Shown here piece by piece: positions 35,229 through 43,291 of a DNA stretch of 45,853 bases. Position 1 is the stretch's first letter; each line of letters begins with the position of its first letter. Position numbers and translations under genes: made by a program. This stretch comes from an uncultured Acidimicrobiales bacterium. Its GTDB lineage: Bacteria > Actinomycetota > Acidimicrobiia > Acidimicrobiales > UBA10347. The DNA lies in assembly GCA_937991435.1 (NCBI GenBank), contig CALKPY010000005.1:1-45853 (forward strand), written 5' to 3'. Under the pieces are notes generated by a model. The model was not told where the DNA came from. It did no database searches and worked only from the letters and a program-made list of their open reading frames with translations.

Positions 35229-36281
35229 TCAGGCGACCTGGTCAATGGCCCACAGCGCTGCTTCGTTTACGCCAAACAATCGCACTTGGTCACCTGTTGC
35301 CGTGGTTAGCAGGTCATCTCGCGGGGGGTTCGCATCGCCGTGACGCGTCAACACGAGACGACGTTCACTGACGGGGTGCCCGTAGCGAGCCGCGCCATTC
35401 GTCGAGGTGAACGCGGCAAGCTGATCGAGCGACCCGTTCTGGAAGAAGACTTCTGCCGTCACTTCGAGAGCGAACGGTGCGTTGAAGATGCCAGCCTTGG
35501 CGACGCGTGCCTCTTTGGCGCTCAGCGGGTGTGGCGCCGAGTCGGTGCCGAGAAAAAACTTGTCGTCGCCCGAGGTAGCAGCTTCGACCAGCGCACGTCG
35601 GTGCTCAGCCGAGTTGATCACCGGCTTGCAGTACAGCTCAGGGCGCATTCCATTGGCCAAAATGTCGCTGCGATCGCACGATAGGTGATGCGGGGTAATA
35701 GAGCCAAAGGCCTGTGGATACGCCCGCACCAGGTCGATCCCCGCTGACGTTGAGATGTGCTCAACGGTCACGCTCAGTTCGGGCATACGCGCAAGCAGCG
35801 GAGCCACTTCGCGTTCGAGGAACACCGCTTCGCGATCGAAGATGTCGATATCAGGGTCAGTCGATTCAGCGTGCACCAACAGAGGCATACCAAGCTCGGC
35901 CATTACCTCGAGCACGGGCATGAAATCGGCCAAGCTCGTGCCGCCAAGGTCGGAGTTCGTAGTCGCGCCTGCCGGGTAGAACTTTGCGCCGCCGATCACC
36001 CTCTCTACCCAGCCGTGTCGCAGATCATCAGCTACGAGATCGGGTCGCAGGTACAACGTCATACGCGGGTCGAACCACGGAGCCTCGATCGAAACCGATG
36101 ACAAGATTCGATCGCGATAGGACCGTGCCTGTTCGAGCGTCGTCACTGGCGGCACGAGGTTTGGCATAACCAATGCCTGGCGAAACCAACGGGCTGAATA
36201 GTCGACGACGGCCGCGAGCATTTCGTCGTCGCGTAAATGCACATGCCAGTCGTCGGGCATCGGAATCTCGACGACGGTCAT
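35229..36281 (-). CDS. pyrC: Dihydroorotase, class II (E. coli PyrC type)
   Basis: A 350-residue zinc amidohydrolase cyclising carbamoyl aspartate to dihydroorotate. It starts IPMPDDWHVHLRDDEML (metal ligands HxH), with AKFYPAGATTNS (the carboxylated lysine), LLVHAE and FLGTDSAPH (catalytic Asp). These features and the length match the class II, E. coli-like enzyme rather than the longer class I enzyme usual in actinobacterial pyr operons. ATG 36281 overlaps the stop of the decarboxylase gene as ATGA, so it is translated in coupling with that gene. Confidence 0.95.
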   Translation of the reverse strand: MTVVEIPMPDDWHVHLRDDEMLAAVVDYSARWFRQALVMPNLVPPVTTLEQARSYRDRILSSVSIEAPWFDPRMTLYLRPDLVADDLRHGWVERVIGGAKFYPAGATTNSDLGGTSLADFMPVLEVMAELGMPLLVHAESTDPDIDIFDREAVFLEREVAPLLARMPELSVTVEHISTSAGIDLVRAYPQAFGSITPHHLSCDRSDILANGMRPELYCKPVINSAEHRRALVEAATSGDDKFFLGTDSAPHPLSAKEARVAKAGIFNAPFALEVTAEVFFQNGSLDQLAAFTSTNGAARYGHPVSERRLVLTRHGDANPPRDDLLTTATGDQVRLFGVNEAALWAIDQVA

Positions 36282-37759
36282 GCAAGAGCCGCCAAGTCAG
36301 CTTGCAGCGCCTCGATATGTACCTGTTCGGTACGTACGGAACCGATTGCGACACGAATGGTGTAGCGACCGTCGAGGGCAGTGTGCGTGAGGTGATGGGC
36401 TCGGTCTTCGTTTATTTGTTCGAGAATGTGCTTCGTGCGTTCGTTGCCATCGACATGGGCAAAGCACACCACGCTCAGATTCGTGGGGGCTACAAGCTCA
36501 AAGCTCGGGTGCTCGACGATCCAAGCATCGAATCCCCGACCGAGTTCGACGTGATGCCGGATGTACGTACGCAACCCTTCAGCGCCGTACCAGCGAATCA
36601 CCATCCACAGTTTGAGAGCACGGAACCGGCGGCCCAATGGCACCTGCCAATCGCGGTAGTCGATCACCTGACCTGACTCGCTCGCGGCGTTCTTCAGAAA
36701 CTCAGGCACGATGCGCATCGAGCTTGTCAAGGCTTGTTGAGACCGAACATAGAACGCTGTGCAATCGAAGTTCGTCAGCAACCACTTGTGGGGGTTGAAG
36801 CAGTAGCTGTCGGCTTGATCAAGGCCCGCGTTTACGAATCGAAGCTCGGGTGCAACGGCTGCGCTTCCGGCGAACGCCGCGTCGACATGAAGCCACGCGT
36901 CATGCTTTTTTGAGATTTCTGCAATCACCGGGACCGGATCGATGGCGCACGAAGAAGTCGTGCCGACAGTCGCCGTCACGAAGAACGGCACAAGCCCAGC
37001 GTCAGCATCGGCCGACATGGCCGCAGCAAGCGCTTCGGGCTGCATTGCAAATACTGGGTCATGGTCGACAATGCGCAACTGGTCGTCTGCAAATCCAGCG
37101 ACCCGCATGCCTTTGAGGACTGACGAGTGAGCCTGCGCAGTGGTGTAGGCGCACAACTCAGCAGCCGGCCGGTGGCCCACTGCGCGAAACCGCGCCGCCA
37201 CAACTGCGGTCAGCAGCGCCGACGATGCACTGTCGAGGATTACTCCCCCGCCATCGCTTGTCGACCGGAACCCATCGTCGAGGCCGCACAGATCCACAAG
37301 CCAGTCCATGACTCGTGTTTCGACTTCGGTCACCGCCGGGCTCGTAGCCCAGTTCATGCCGTTCACGCCGAGCCCGGCGCTCAACAACTCACCGAGGATC
37401 GACGGCCCAGAAGCATTTGCCGGATAGTACGCATGGAACGTCGGCGACTGCCAATGCGTCAGCCCAGGAACGATCACGGTCGACAGGTCGTCGATTAACG
37501 ACGTCAGCCCGTCGCCATGTTCCGGCGGCCCCGCCGCAAGCTGAGCGGCAACATCGCCCGGCTCGCAAAGGCTTTGCACCGGACGATCGGCAACCGTGTC
37601 GTGATAGTCGGCAATGAAATCAATCAGCTCGTAGCCGAGTGACCGGAACTGTTCGCCAGTCATATGGAAACTCGACGACGATGGAAGCTCGTGGCCAGAC
37701 GTCGCGCTGGACTCAGCAGCACTCGAACCTGTTGGAGTAGATCCTGTTGCAGTAGACAC
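36278..37759 (-). CDS. Group II PLP-dependent (aromatic-L-amino-acid) decarboxylase
   Basis: A 493-residue PLP decarboxylase. The Schiff-base lysine is Lys325 in FNPHKWLLTNFDC; LHVDAAFAGSAAV has the cofactor Asp, and GMNWATSPAVTEVETRVMDW is typical of aromatic amino acid/tyrosine decarboxylases. Candidate substrates are Trp, Tyr or DOPA, which sequence alone does not settle. GTG 37759 lies five bases after the acyl-CoA ligase stop, but the first 32 residues are Ser/Thr-rich; ATG 37663 (MTGEQFRSLGYEL) is a plausible alternative. The 3' end is coupled to pyrC. An arylalkylamine product is inferred. Confidence 0.88.
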   Translation of the reverse strand: MSTATGSTPTGSSAAESSATSGHELPSSSSFHMTGEQFRSLGYELIDFIADYHDTVADRPVQSLCEPGDVAAQLAAGPPEHGDGLTSLIDDLSTVIVPGLTHWQSPTFHAYYPANASGPSILGELLSAGLGVNGMNWATSPAVTEVETRVMDWLVDLCGLDDGFRSTSDGGGVILDSASSALLTAVVAARFRAVGHRPAAELCAYTTAQAHSSVLKGMRVAGFADDQLRIVDHDPVFAMQPEALAAAMSADADAGLVPFFVTATVGTTSSCAIDPVPVIAEISKKHDAWLHVDAAFAGSAAVAPELRFVNAGLDQADSYCFNPHKWLLTNFDCTAFYVRSQQALTSSMRIVPEFLKNAASESGQVIDYRDWQVPLGRRFRALKLWMVIRWYGAEGLRTYIRHHVELGRGFDAWIVEHPSFELVAPTNLSVVCFAHVDGNERTKHILEQINEDRAHHLTHTALDGRYTIRVAIGSVRTEQVHIEALQADLAALA

Positions 37760-37764
37760 AGGCG

Positions 37765-39405
37765 TCAGCGTAGGTCCGGCAACTGGTAGCCCTCGGCACT
37801 CAGCTGGGCCCGCACCGTCTTCTTGTCCATCTTGCCGGTGCCCGTTTGCGCGATCGCGTCGACGAAGATCACGTCGTCAGGCAGTTGCCATTTGGCATAG
37901 TTCGATTCGCAATGAGCCACAACCGCAGCAGCCGGAACCTCGGCCCCATCGTCGAGCACCACGAGGGCAACCGGGCGTTCGTCCCATTTCGGGTGTGGCA
38001 CCGCGACCACACAGGCCTGGGCCACGCCCGCCAGGCCCACAATGTGATTCTCAAGGTCAACGGAACTGATCCACTCACCACCGCTCTTGATCAGGTCCTT
38101 TGAGCGATCGGCGATGATCACATAGGCCTCAGAATCGATTGCGGCAACATCGCCTGTCACGAGCCATCCGTCGTGGAACTTCGCCGGCTGTGGGTTTTTG
38201 AAATACTCCTTGGCGACCCATGGCCCCCGAATGAGTAGTTCTCCAACGCTGTCGCCGTCCCAGGGCAGGTCATTGAACTCCTCGTCGACGATTCGAACCT
38301 CGAGCCCGGGCATTGGTAACCCGGCCTTGGCCTGATTCTTGGCCTTCTGTTGCGCTGGCAAGTCGATCTGGCTGCGTTTCATCACTCGGCGTGAAAGGGT
38401 GCCGAGAGGCGACGTTTCGGTCATACCCCAACCCTGGACCATCTCGGTTCCGAGCGCATCCCAGAACCACTCGATCAACGAATGCGGCGGCGCAGAGCCA
38501 CCACAGGTGAGCCTCTCAAGCTTCGACAGGTCATAGACACCCGGATTCGCCTCGAACAACGAGCGAACACCCTGCCAAATCGTCGGCACACCAGCCGAAA
38601 TCGTGACGCCTTCGTCGGACATCAGCTGGATCAACCGATCCGCGCCCATGAACCGATGGGGCATGACCTGTTTCATGCCGAGCATCGTGGCAGCCCACGG
38701 AAGTCCCCAACCTTGCGCGTGAAACATGGGAACAATGCCGCACATTGTGTCGGCCGCGGTCAACCCCATCGAGTCGGTTAGCGACTGGACGAGCGTGTGA
38801 AGATATTGGGACCGGTGCTCATATTCAACGCCCTTCGGGTCGCCGGTCGTGCCGCTCGTATAGCAAAGTCCGAGCGGTGAGCGCTCGTCGATCTCAACCC
38901 ACTGGAACTCCGTGGGGTGATCGGCGATGAAGTCTTCGTAGTCGACAGCGTTTGGCAGCGACGTCGACCAGCCTTCGAACCCGGGCTCGGTTGCAACCAC
39001 TACTTTGCGAACCGTCGGCATCAGCCCAACGAGGGGTTCAAGCGCCGGAAGCAGATCAGCGTCGACGATGATGATCTGGTCGTCAGCGTGGTTGATGATG
39101 TATTCGAGGTCAGTAGGGCCGAGCCTGATATTGAGGGTGTGCAAAACGCAGCCCATGCCCGCCGACGCCCAGTACGCCTCGAGGTGTCGGGAGCCGTTCC
39201 ACATGAACGTGCCTACTCGGTCGCCGACACCGATCCCAACGGATTCGAGTGCGTGTGCCAGCTGATGCGCCCGGCTTCGCGTTTCGCGATAGGTCTGGCG
39301 CCGCGTGCCGTTCGCTGTCGCGGTCACCACCTCTTCGTCGGGAGCCACGATCACGCTCCGCTCGACTAAGCGATGCATTAGTAGTTGTACATCTTGCATT
39401 CCCAC
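37765..39405 (-). CDS. AMP-dependent acyl-CoA ligase
   Basis: A 546-residue ANL-family enzyme. The adenylation loop YTSGTTGDPKGVEYEH, GWGMTETSPLG, VTGDVAAIDSEAYVIIADRSKD and the C-terminal lysine region TGTGKMDKKTVR are complete. Length and pattern (HTLNIRLGPTDLEYIINHAD) fit the medium/long-chain fatty acyl-CoA synthetase group. GTG 39405 is supported by GAGGGGG about eight bases upstream. It is the first gene of the run ligase-decarboxylase-pyrC, reading away from the Cdc48-like gene; a tandem repeat lies in the shared intergenic region. Confidence 0.9.
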   Translation of the reverse strand: MGMQDVQLLMHRLVERSVIVAPDEEVVTATANGTRRQTYRETRSRAHQLAHALESVGIGVGDRVGTFMWNGSRHLEAYWASAGMGCVLHTLNIRLGPTDLEYIINHADDQIIIVDADLLPALEPLVGLMPTVRKVVVATEPGFEGWSTSLPNAVDYEDFIADHPTEFQWVEIDERSPLGLCYTSGTTGDPKGVEYEHRSQYLHTLVQSLTDSMGLTAADTMCGIVPMFHAQGWGLPWAATMLGMKQVMPHRFMGADRLIQLMSDEGVTISAGVPTIWQGVRSLFEANPGVYDLSKLERLTCGGSAPPHSLIEWFWDALGTEMVQGWGMTETSPLGTLSRRVMKRSQIDLPAQQKAKNQAKAGLPMPGLEVRIVDEEFNDLPWDGDSVGELLIRGPWVAKEYFKNPQPAKFHDGWLVTGDVAAIDSEAYVIIADRSKDLIKSGGEWISSVDLENHIVGLAGVAQACVVAVPHPKWDERPVALVVLDDGAEVPAAAVVAHCESNYAKWQLPDDVIFVDAIAQTGTGKMDKKTVRAQLSAEGYQLPDLR

Positions 39406-39426
39406 GACTGGGCCCCCTCAGGCATC

Positions 39427-39468
39427 GTGCATTGCTTCCTCTGTTGAGTGCAGTGCTTCCTCTGTTGA
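39427..39468. repeat. Tandem 21-bp direct repeat in divergent intergenic region
   Basis: Two copies of a 21-base unit (39427-39447 and 39448-39468), beginning GTGCA and ending CTCTGTTGA, abut exactly and differ at one base (position 6, T or G). They lie 22 bp upstream of the acyl-CoA ligase start and 62 bp before the Cdc48-like gene. Two-turn spacing places both copies on the same helix face, as in a tandem operator. No matching copy was noticed elsewhere in the window. Confidence 0.75.
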
Positions 39469-39530
39469 ACGGTAACCGTAAGCGATGAGGAGGACAGGGT
39501 CAGCTTCTAGCCACGCCCTACGATGCGGGC

Positions 39531-41612
39531 ATGCGATTCACTATTCGTGCCGGCACGAGCGCGACCGCCATCGCCGATTCCATTTTGCTGCGCACGCTGG
39601 GACTTCCACATGGCGGCATAGTTTCGGTCGGCGACAGCCATGTCAGAGTCACGGGCGGCGAAACCACGGGCCCGAGCGATCTGTTACTCGACGCCGAAGC
39701 CATGTCCAACGCCGGGCTCCGCGCTGGTGCAAACGTCGACGTCAAGCGTGTGATCCTGCCCGTCGCCGAAGTTGTGCGTTTCACCGACCACTCAATCGAG
39801 ACCCGGGCCCTGGCCAGGGCGCTGCAGGGAACGCCCCTGAGCCAGGGCGACCGACATCGCATCGACGGCGGCTACCTCGACGGCGATGACGACGTTGTAC
39901 TCGAGGTCACGGCGGTCGAACCCGACGGCGCAGGCATTGTTGGGCCAGCCACTCGATTCGCCATTGGTCAGGCACCAGCGATAGCGGCACCGCAAAACCC
40001 CACCAGCACAGAGTCAAACGTTGCGAGCAAGACCTCAGCCACCGCAGCCACCGCGGCCACCAACGCGGACCCGCAAGAACCCACCACGCCGCCACTTCCG
40101 CAGATCGCCGATGCACTTCTTGCTGGGCTTGACAACGAAGTCGAGTTGATGGCGGGCTGGTTTTCGTTGCTCGCCACAGCTGACGATTTGGCGAACTCGT
40201 GGAACCTGCCGAGCGTTGCTGGGGTGCTGCTCGAAGGCCCGAATGGTTGCGGCAAGTCTGAGCTGGTCAGCGAGGCCGCGACTCGCGCCGGTACTGCGGT
40301 AACCGAGGTCGACATCTCTCGTATCTTCAAGCCAGAACGGCTTCTCGACAGGCTGTCGTCGGCAATCAATTCTCCCGCCGGGCCGAGAGTTATTTTCGTC
40401 GACCGCCTCGAAACCTTGACAGGCGACGATGCTCTGTCGACGTTTCGCACTCAATTCATCGCTGTGCTTCGCTGGTTCCTCGAAGAGGTCGCATCGAAGC
40501 CCCAGGTGGTTTGCGTGCTCGGAGTCGACGCGGTCGCCGATCTCCACGAGTCGATCTCGAAGTCACCCATGCTTCCGCGAGTTGTCAGTATTCCGCCACC
40601 AGATCTTGACCGGCGGCGTCGGCTGTTCGAAGCTGCGTTCGCGCAGGTTCCCGGCGGGCACCAGGTCGACGCTGACCGTCTCGCCGCCAAGACTGCGGGG
40701 TTCTCCGGAGCCGATGTCCTCGCCACGGTGTTGCAGGCGTCATCGATGGTCGCCACGAACGATCAATCGATGACCACCGACATCGCGATCACCGCACTCG
40801 AAGGAACCACGCCGACGCTCGGCGCAGTTCCCATGGGCGAGATGACTGGGTTCGGTTTCGAAAAGGTCGCAAACCTGGACAACGTCAAGCAACGGTTGAC
40901 CGAAGCGGTGATTTGGCCCATGACCCAGCCCGAACGATTTGAGCGCCTCGGCATCGAACCGCCCAAGGGCATTTTGTTGTGGGGCCCTCCCGGCACCGGA
41001 AAGACCTTTGTGATCAAGGCTTTAGCTCACGAAGCGGGTTGCGCGTTCTTCTCGGTCAAGGGCGCCGAGCTCCTTGACAAGTACGTCGGCGAGAGCGAGA
41101 GGGCCGTCCGAACGGTCTTCCAACGAGCACGCGACGCAGCCCCATCGATCATCTTCTTTGACGAATTCGATGCTTTGGCGCCGGTTCGAGGAAGCTCGTC
41201 GAGTTCGGTTTCTGATCAGGTCGTGGCGGCGCTTCTCACCGAGATCGACGGAGTCGCCGACCGTGGTCGAGTTGCCGTGGTTGCCGCAACCAACCGTAAA
41301 GACCTCATCGATGGCGCCCTGCTTCGAGCTGGTCGCTTCGAGAGCCACATCGAGCTGGGCTTACCCAAGACAGCGGCACGACACGCGCTACTCAAAATCA
41401 CCGACGTGAACCTGGGCGACGACGTCGACCGCGAACTGTTGGCCGAACGCACCGAAGGCCTTTCCTTTGCCGACCTGACGGGTGTCTTGCGAGAGGCAGC
41501 GTTGGCCACCTTGCGCCGCGACGACACCGCAACCGAGGTCACCTGGCCAGATCTCGAAGCTGCGTTACTGCTCTTTGAGGATCGGCGCGGCGAACCGAAC
41601 GTCGGCCGCTGA
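39531..41612 (+). CDS. Cdc48/p97-like AAA+ ATPase (actinobacterial Cpa-like)
   Basis: A 693-residue tandem AAA+ protein. Residues 1-150 form a double-psi-barrel-type N domain, followed by an Ala/Thr/Pro linker. D1 has Walker A GPNGCGKS (236-243), but its Walker B reads VIFVDRLE, with Arg292 where the catalytic Glu should be, and lacks the usual RPGRF finger. D2 is canonical: GPPGTGKT (485-492), IIFFDEFD (Asp544/Glu545), AATNRKD and GALLRAGRF. Actinobacteria encode a Cdc48-like protein (Cpa) reported to interact with the proteasome; this gene fits that family. No C-terminal HbYX or GQYL docking motif is seen (ends EPNVGR). The likely role is unfolding client proteins. Confidence 0.88.
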   Translation: MRFTIRAGTSATAIADSILLRTLGLPHGGIVSVGDSHVRVTGGETTGPSDLLLDAEAMSNAGLRAGANVDVKRVILPVAEVVRFTDHSIETRALARALQGTPLSQGDRHRIDGGYLDGDDDVVLEVTAVEPDGAGIVGPATRFAIGQAPAIAAPQNPTSTESNVASKTSATAATAATNADPQEPTTPPLPQIADALLAGLDNEVELMAGWFSLLATADDLANSWNLPSVAGVLLEGPNGCGKSELVSEAATRAGTAVTEVDISRIFKPERLLDRLSSAINSPAGPRVIFVDRLETLTGDDALSTFRTQFIAVLRWFLEEVASKPQVVCVLGVDAVADLHESISKSPMLPRVVSIPPPDLDRRRRLFEAAFAQVPGGHQVDADRLAAKTAGFSGADVLATVLQASSMVATNDQSMTTDIAITALEGTTPTLGAVPMGEMTGFGFEKVANLDNVKQRLTEAVIWPMTQPERFERLGIEPPKGILLWGPPGTGKTFVIKALAHEAGCAFFSVKGAELLDKYVGESERAVRTVFQRARDAAPSIIFFDEFDALAPVRGSSSSSVSDQVVAALLTEIDGVADRGRVAVVAATNRKDLIDGALLRAGRFESHIELGLPKTAARHALLKITDVNLGDDVDRELLAERTEGLSFADLTGVLREAALATLRRDDTATEVTWPDLEAALLLFEDRRGEPNVGR

Positions 41613-41614
41613 TC

Positions 41615-41636
41615 TGATCAGATACTGATCAGATAC
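41615..41636. repeat. Perfect 11-bp tandem repeat at convergent gene ends
   Basis: TGATCAGATAC occurs twice without a gap (41615-41625, 41626-41636), starting two bases after the Cdc48-like stop and running through the acyl-CoA synthetase stop (41629-41631). It contains TGATCA palindromes. It may be a slippage product; no terminator-type hairpin with a T-run is present. Confidence 0.6.
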
Positions 41637-43218
41637 TGCGACCCGTTGCAGCCCAATACTCATCTTTAAGTAAGCGTTTGTAGAGCTTGCCGGTCGGGTG
41701 CCTTGGCAGCTCGGGCCTAAAGTCAACCGACCGCGGGCACTTGACGTCGGCCAGCTGCTCACGGCAGAACTCGATCAAGGTGCGTTCCAGGACTTTGGCG
41801 GCAGCCTCGTCAGCTGGCATTGTCTCTGGCTGCACGACTGCTTTGACCTCTTCGCCGAAGTCGTCATTCGGTACCCCAATCACCGCGACGTCAAACACAT
41901 CGGGGTGCATGGTCAACACGTTCTCGGCTTCTTGGGGATAGATGTTTACGCCGCCGCTGATGATCATGTACGCCTTGCGGTCTGTCAGATATAAGAATCC
42001 GTCGGCATCGACCTTGCCGACGTCGCCCAGGGTCGACCAGCCATTAGCAAGACGAGAATCAGCGGTCTTGTCGGGGTCGTTGTGGTATTCGAACTGGGAC
42101 TCGCTCTCGAAATACACCGTGCCCGCTTCACCAACGGGAAGCTCATTTCCTTCGTCGTCGACAATATGCAAGATGCCAGTGAGCGGCTGGCCGACCGTTC
42201 CTGGATGTGTCAGCCAATTCGCGCTGTCGACGTAGCAGAAGCCGTTGCCTTCGGTGCCGGCGTAGTACTCATGAAGCACAGGGCCCCACCAGTCGATCAT
42301 GCGCCTCTTGACATCAACCGGACACGGCGCCGCTGCATGTACCGCCACTTGCAGCGATGACACGTCGTATTTCTCACGCACGGCGTCGTCAAGTTTGAGC
42401 ATGCGCACGAACATTGTCGGCACCCATTGACTGGTCGTGATCTGGTGCTTGTCGATCAGTTCAAGAGCATGCTCAGGGTCGAAACGCTCCATCACCACCA
42501 CTGTTCCCCCGGCGCGCTGCACCGACATGCAGAACCTCAAAGGCGCCGCGTGGTACAGCGGAGCTGGCGACAAGTACTTGCAGCCGTCGACAATGCCAAA
42601 CAGCATCGTCACAAGCATCATGAGCGAGTTCGGCATGCCCAGCTGATCTTCGGGCATTGGGACCTTGATCCCCTTGGGGCGCCCGGTCGTTCCCGACGAG
42701 TACAACATGTCGGCTGCTTCGAGCCGATCCGGCAATTCATCGGCTGGGTACGCCAAGAGCGCTTCTTCGAACAGGTCATGACCGGGTAGCGGACCACCAA
42801 CACTCAGCCGTACGCGCACATCGGGAGTGTCAGCGACGATCGCAGCCGCAATCTCGGCGAGGTATGGCGATGTGATAAATGCCTGGGCTCCGCAGTCGTT
42901 CACGATGTAGGCGACTTCCTCGGCGGTGAGACGCGAACTGATGGCGGTGTAGTACAGCCCGGCGTAGTGAGCCCCCCAGGCGATCGGAAGAAACTCAGCA
43001 CGATTCTCAAGACAGAACGCGACGTGATCACCGCGCTCTAGGCCGGCAGCCCGGAACAGCTGCGAGAGCCGATTCGCCGTGTTTTCGAGCTGGGCATAGC
43101 TGATGGTCTCGCCCGACCCTGCCATGACGACGGCCGCGCGATCGGGCTCGCGAGCAGCCACAGCGCCAGGAAAGAAGACGGCCTCGGTCGACATCACGGG
43201 ATTGGACTCGCTGCTCAT
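41629..43218 (-). CDS. Acyl-CoA synthetase (FadD-like, ANL family)
   Basis: A 529-residue AMP-forming ligase, distinct from the one at 37765. Motifs are YSSGTTGRPKGIKVP, HEYYAGTEGNGFCYV, STLGDVGKVDADGFLYLTDR and the C-terminal RHPTGKLYKR with the catalytic lysine. The pattern resembles actinobacterial FadD-type ligases acting on lipid or steroid acids, but the substrate is unknown. Possible starts are ATG 43218 (used) and ATG 43194; the frame to 43293 would overlap the divergent gene at 43292. It converges on the Cdc48-like gene. Confidence 0.9.
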   Translation of the reverse strand: MSSESNPVMSTEAVFFPGAVAAREPDRAAVVMAGSGETISYAQLENTANRLSQLFRAAGLERGDHVAFCLENRAEFLPIAWGAHYAGLYYTAISSRLTAEEVAYIVNDCGAQAFITSPYLAEIAAAIVADTPDVRVRLSVGGPLPGHDLFEEALLAYPADELPDRLEAADMLYSSGTTGRPKGIKVPMPEDQLGMPNSLMMLVTMLFGIVDGCKYLSPAPLYHAAPLRFCMSVQRAGGTVVVMERFDPEHALELIDKHQITTSQWVPTMFVRMLKLDDAVREKYDVSSLQVAVHAAAPCPVDVKRRMIDWWGPVLHEYYAGTEGNGFCYVDSANWLTHPGTVGQPLTGILHIVDDEGNELPVGEAGTVYFESESQFEYHNDPDKTADSRLANGWSTLGDVGKVDADGFLYLTDRKAYMIISGGVNIYPQEAENVLTMHPDVFDVAVIGVPNDDFGEEVKAVVQPETMPADEAAAKVLERTLIEFCREQLADVKCPRSVDFRPELPRHPTGKLYKRLLKDEYWAATGRSI

Positions 43219-43291
43219 ATCTGTCATCGACTCGACGCTAGCGGACCCGCAAACGTGGGGACATGCCACGGGTTCGTTAGATTTTGCCTCC

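Noticed and set aside
37765-43218. A biosynthetic gene cluster built from two acyl-CoA ligases, a decarboxylase and an ATPase
   Set aside because: No carrier protein, condensing enzyme, acyltransferase or exporter is present, and the ATPase is divergent from one ligase and convergent with the other.
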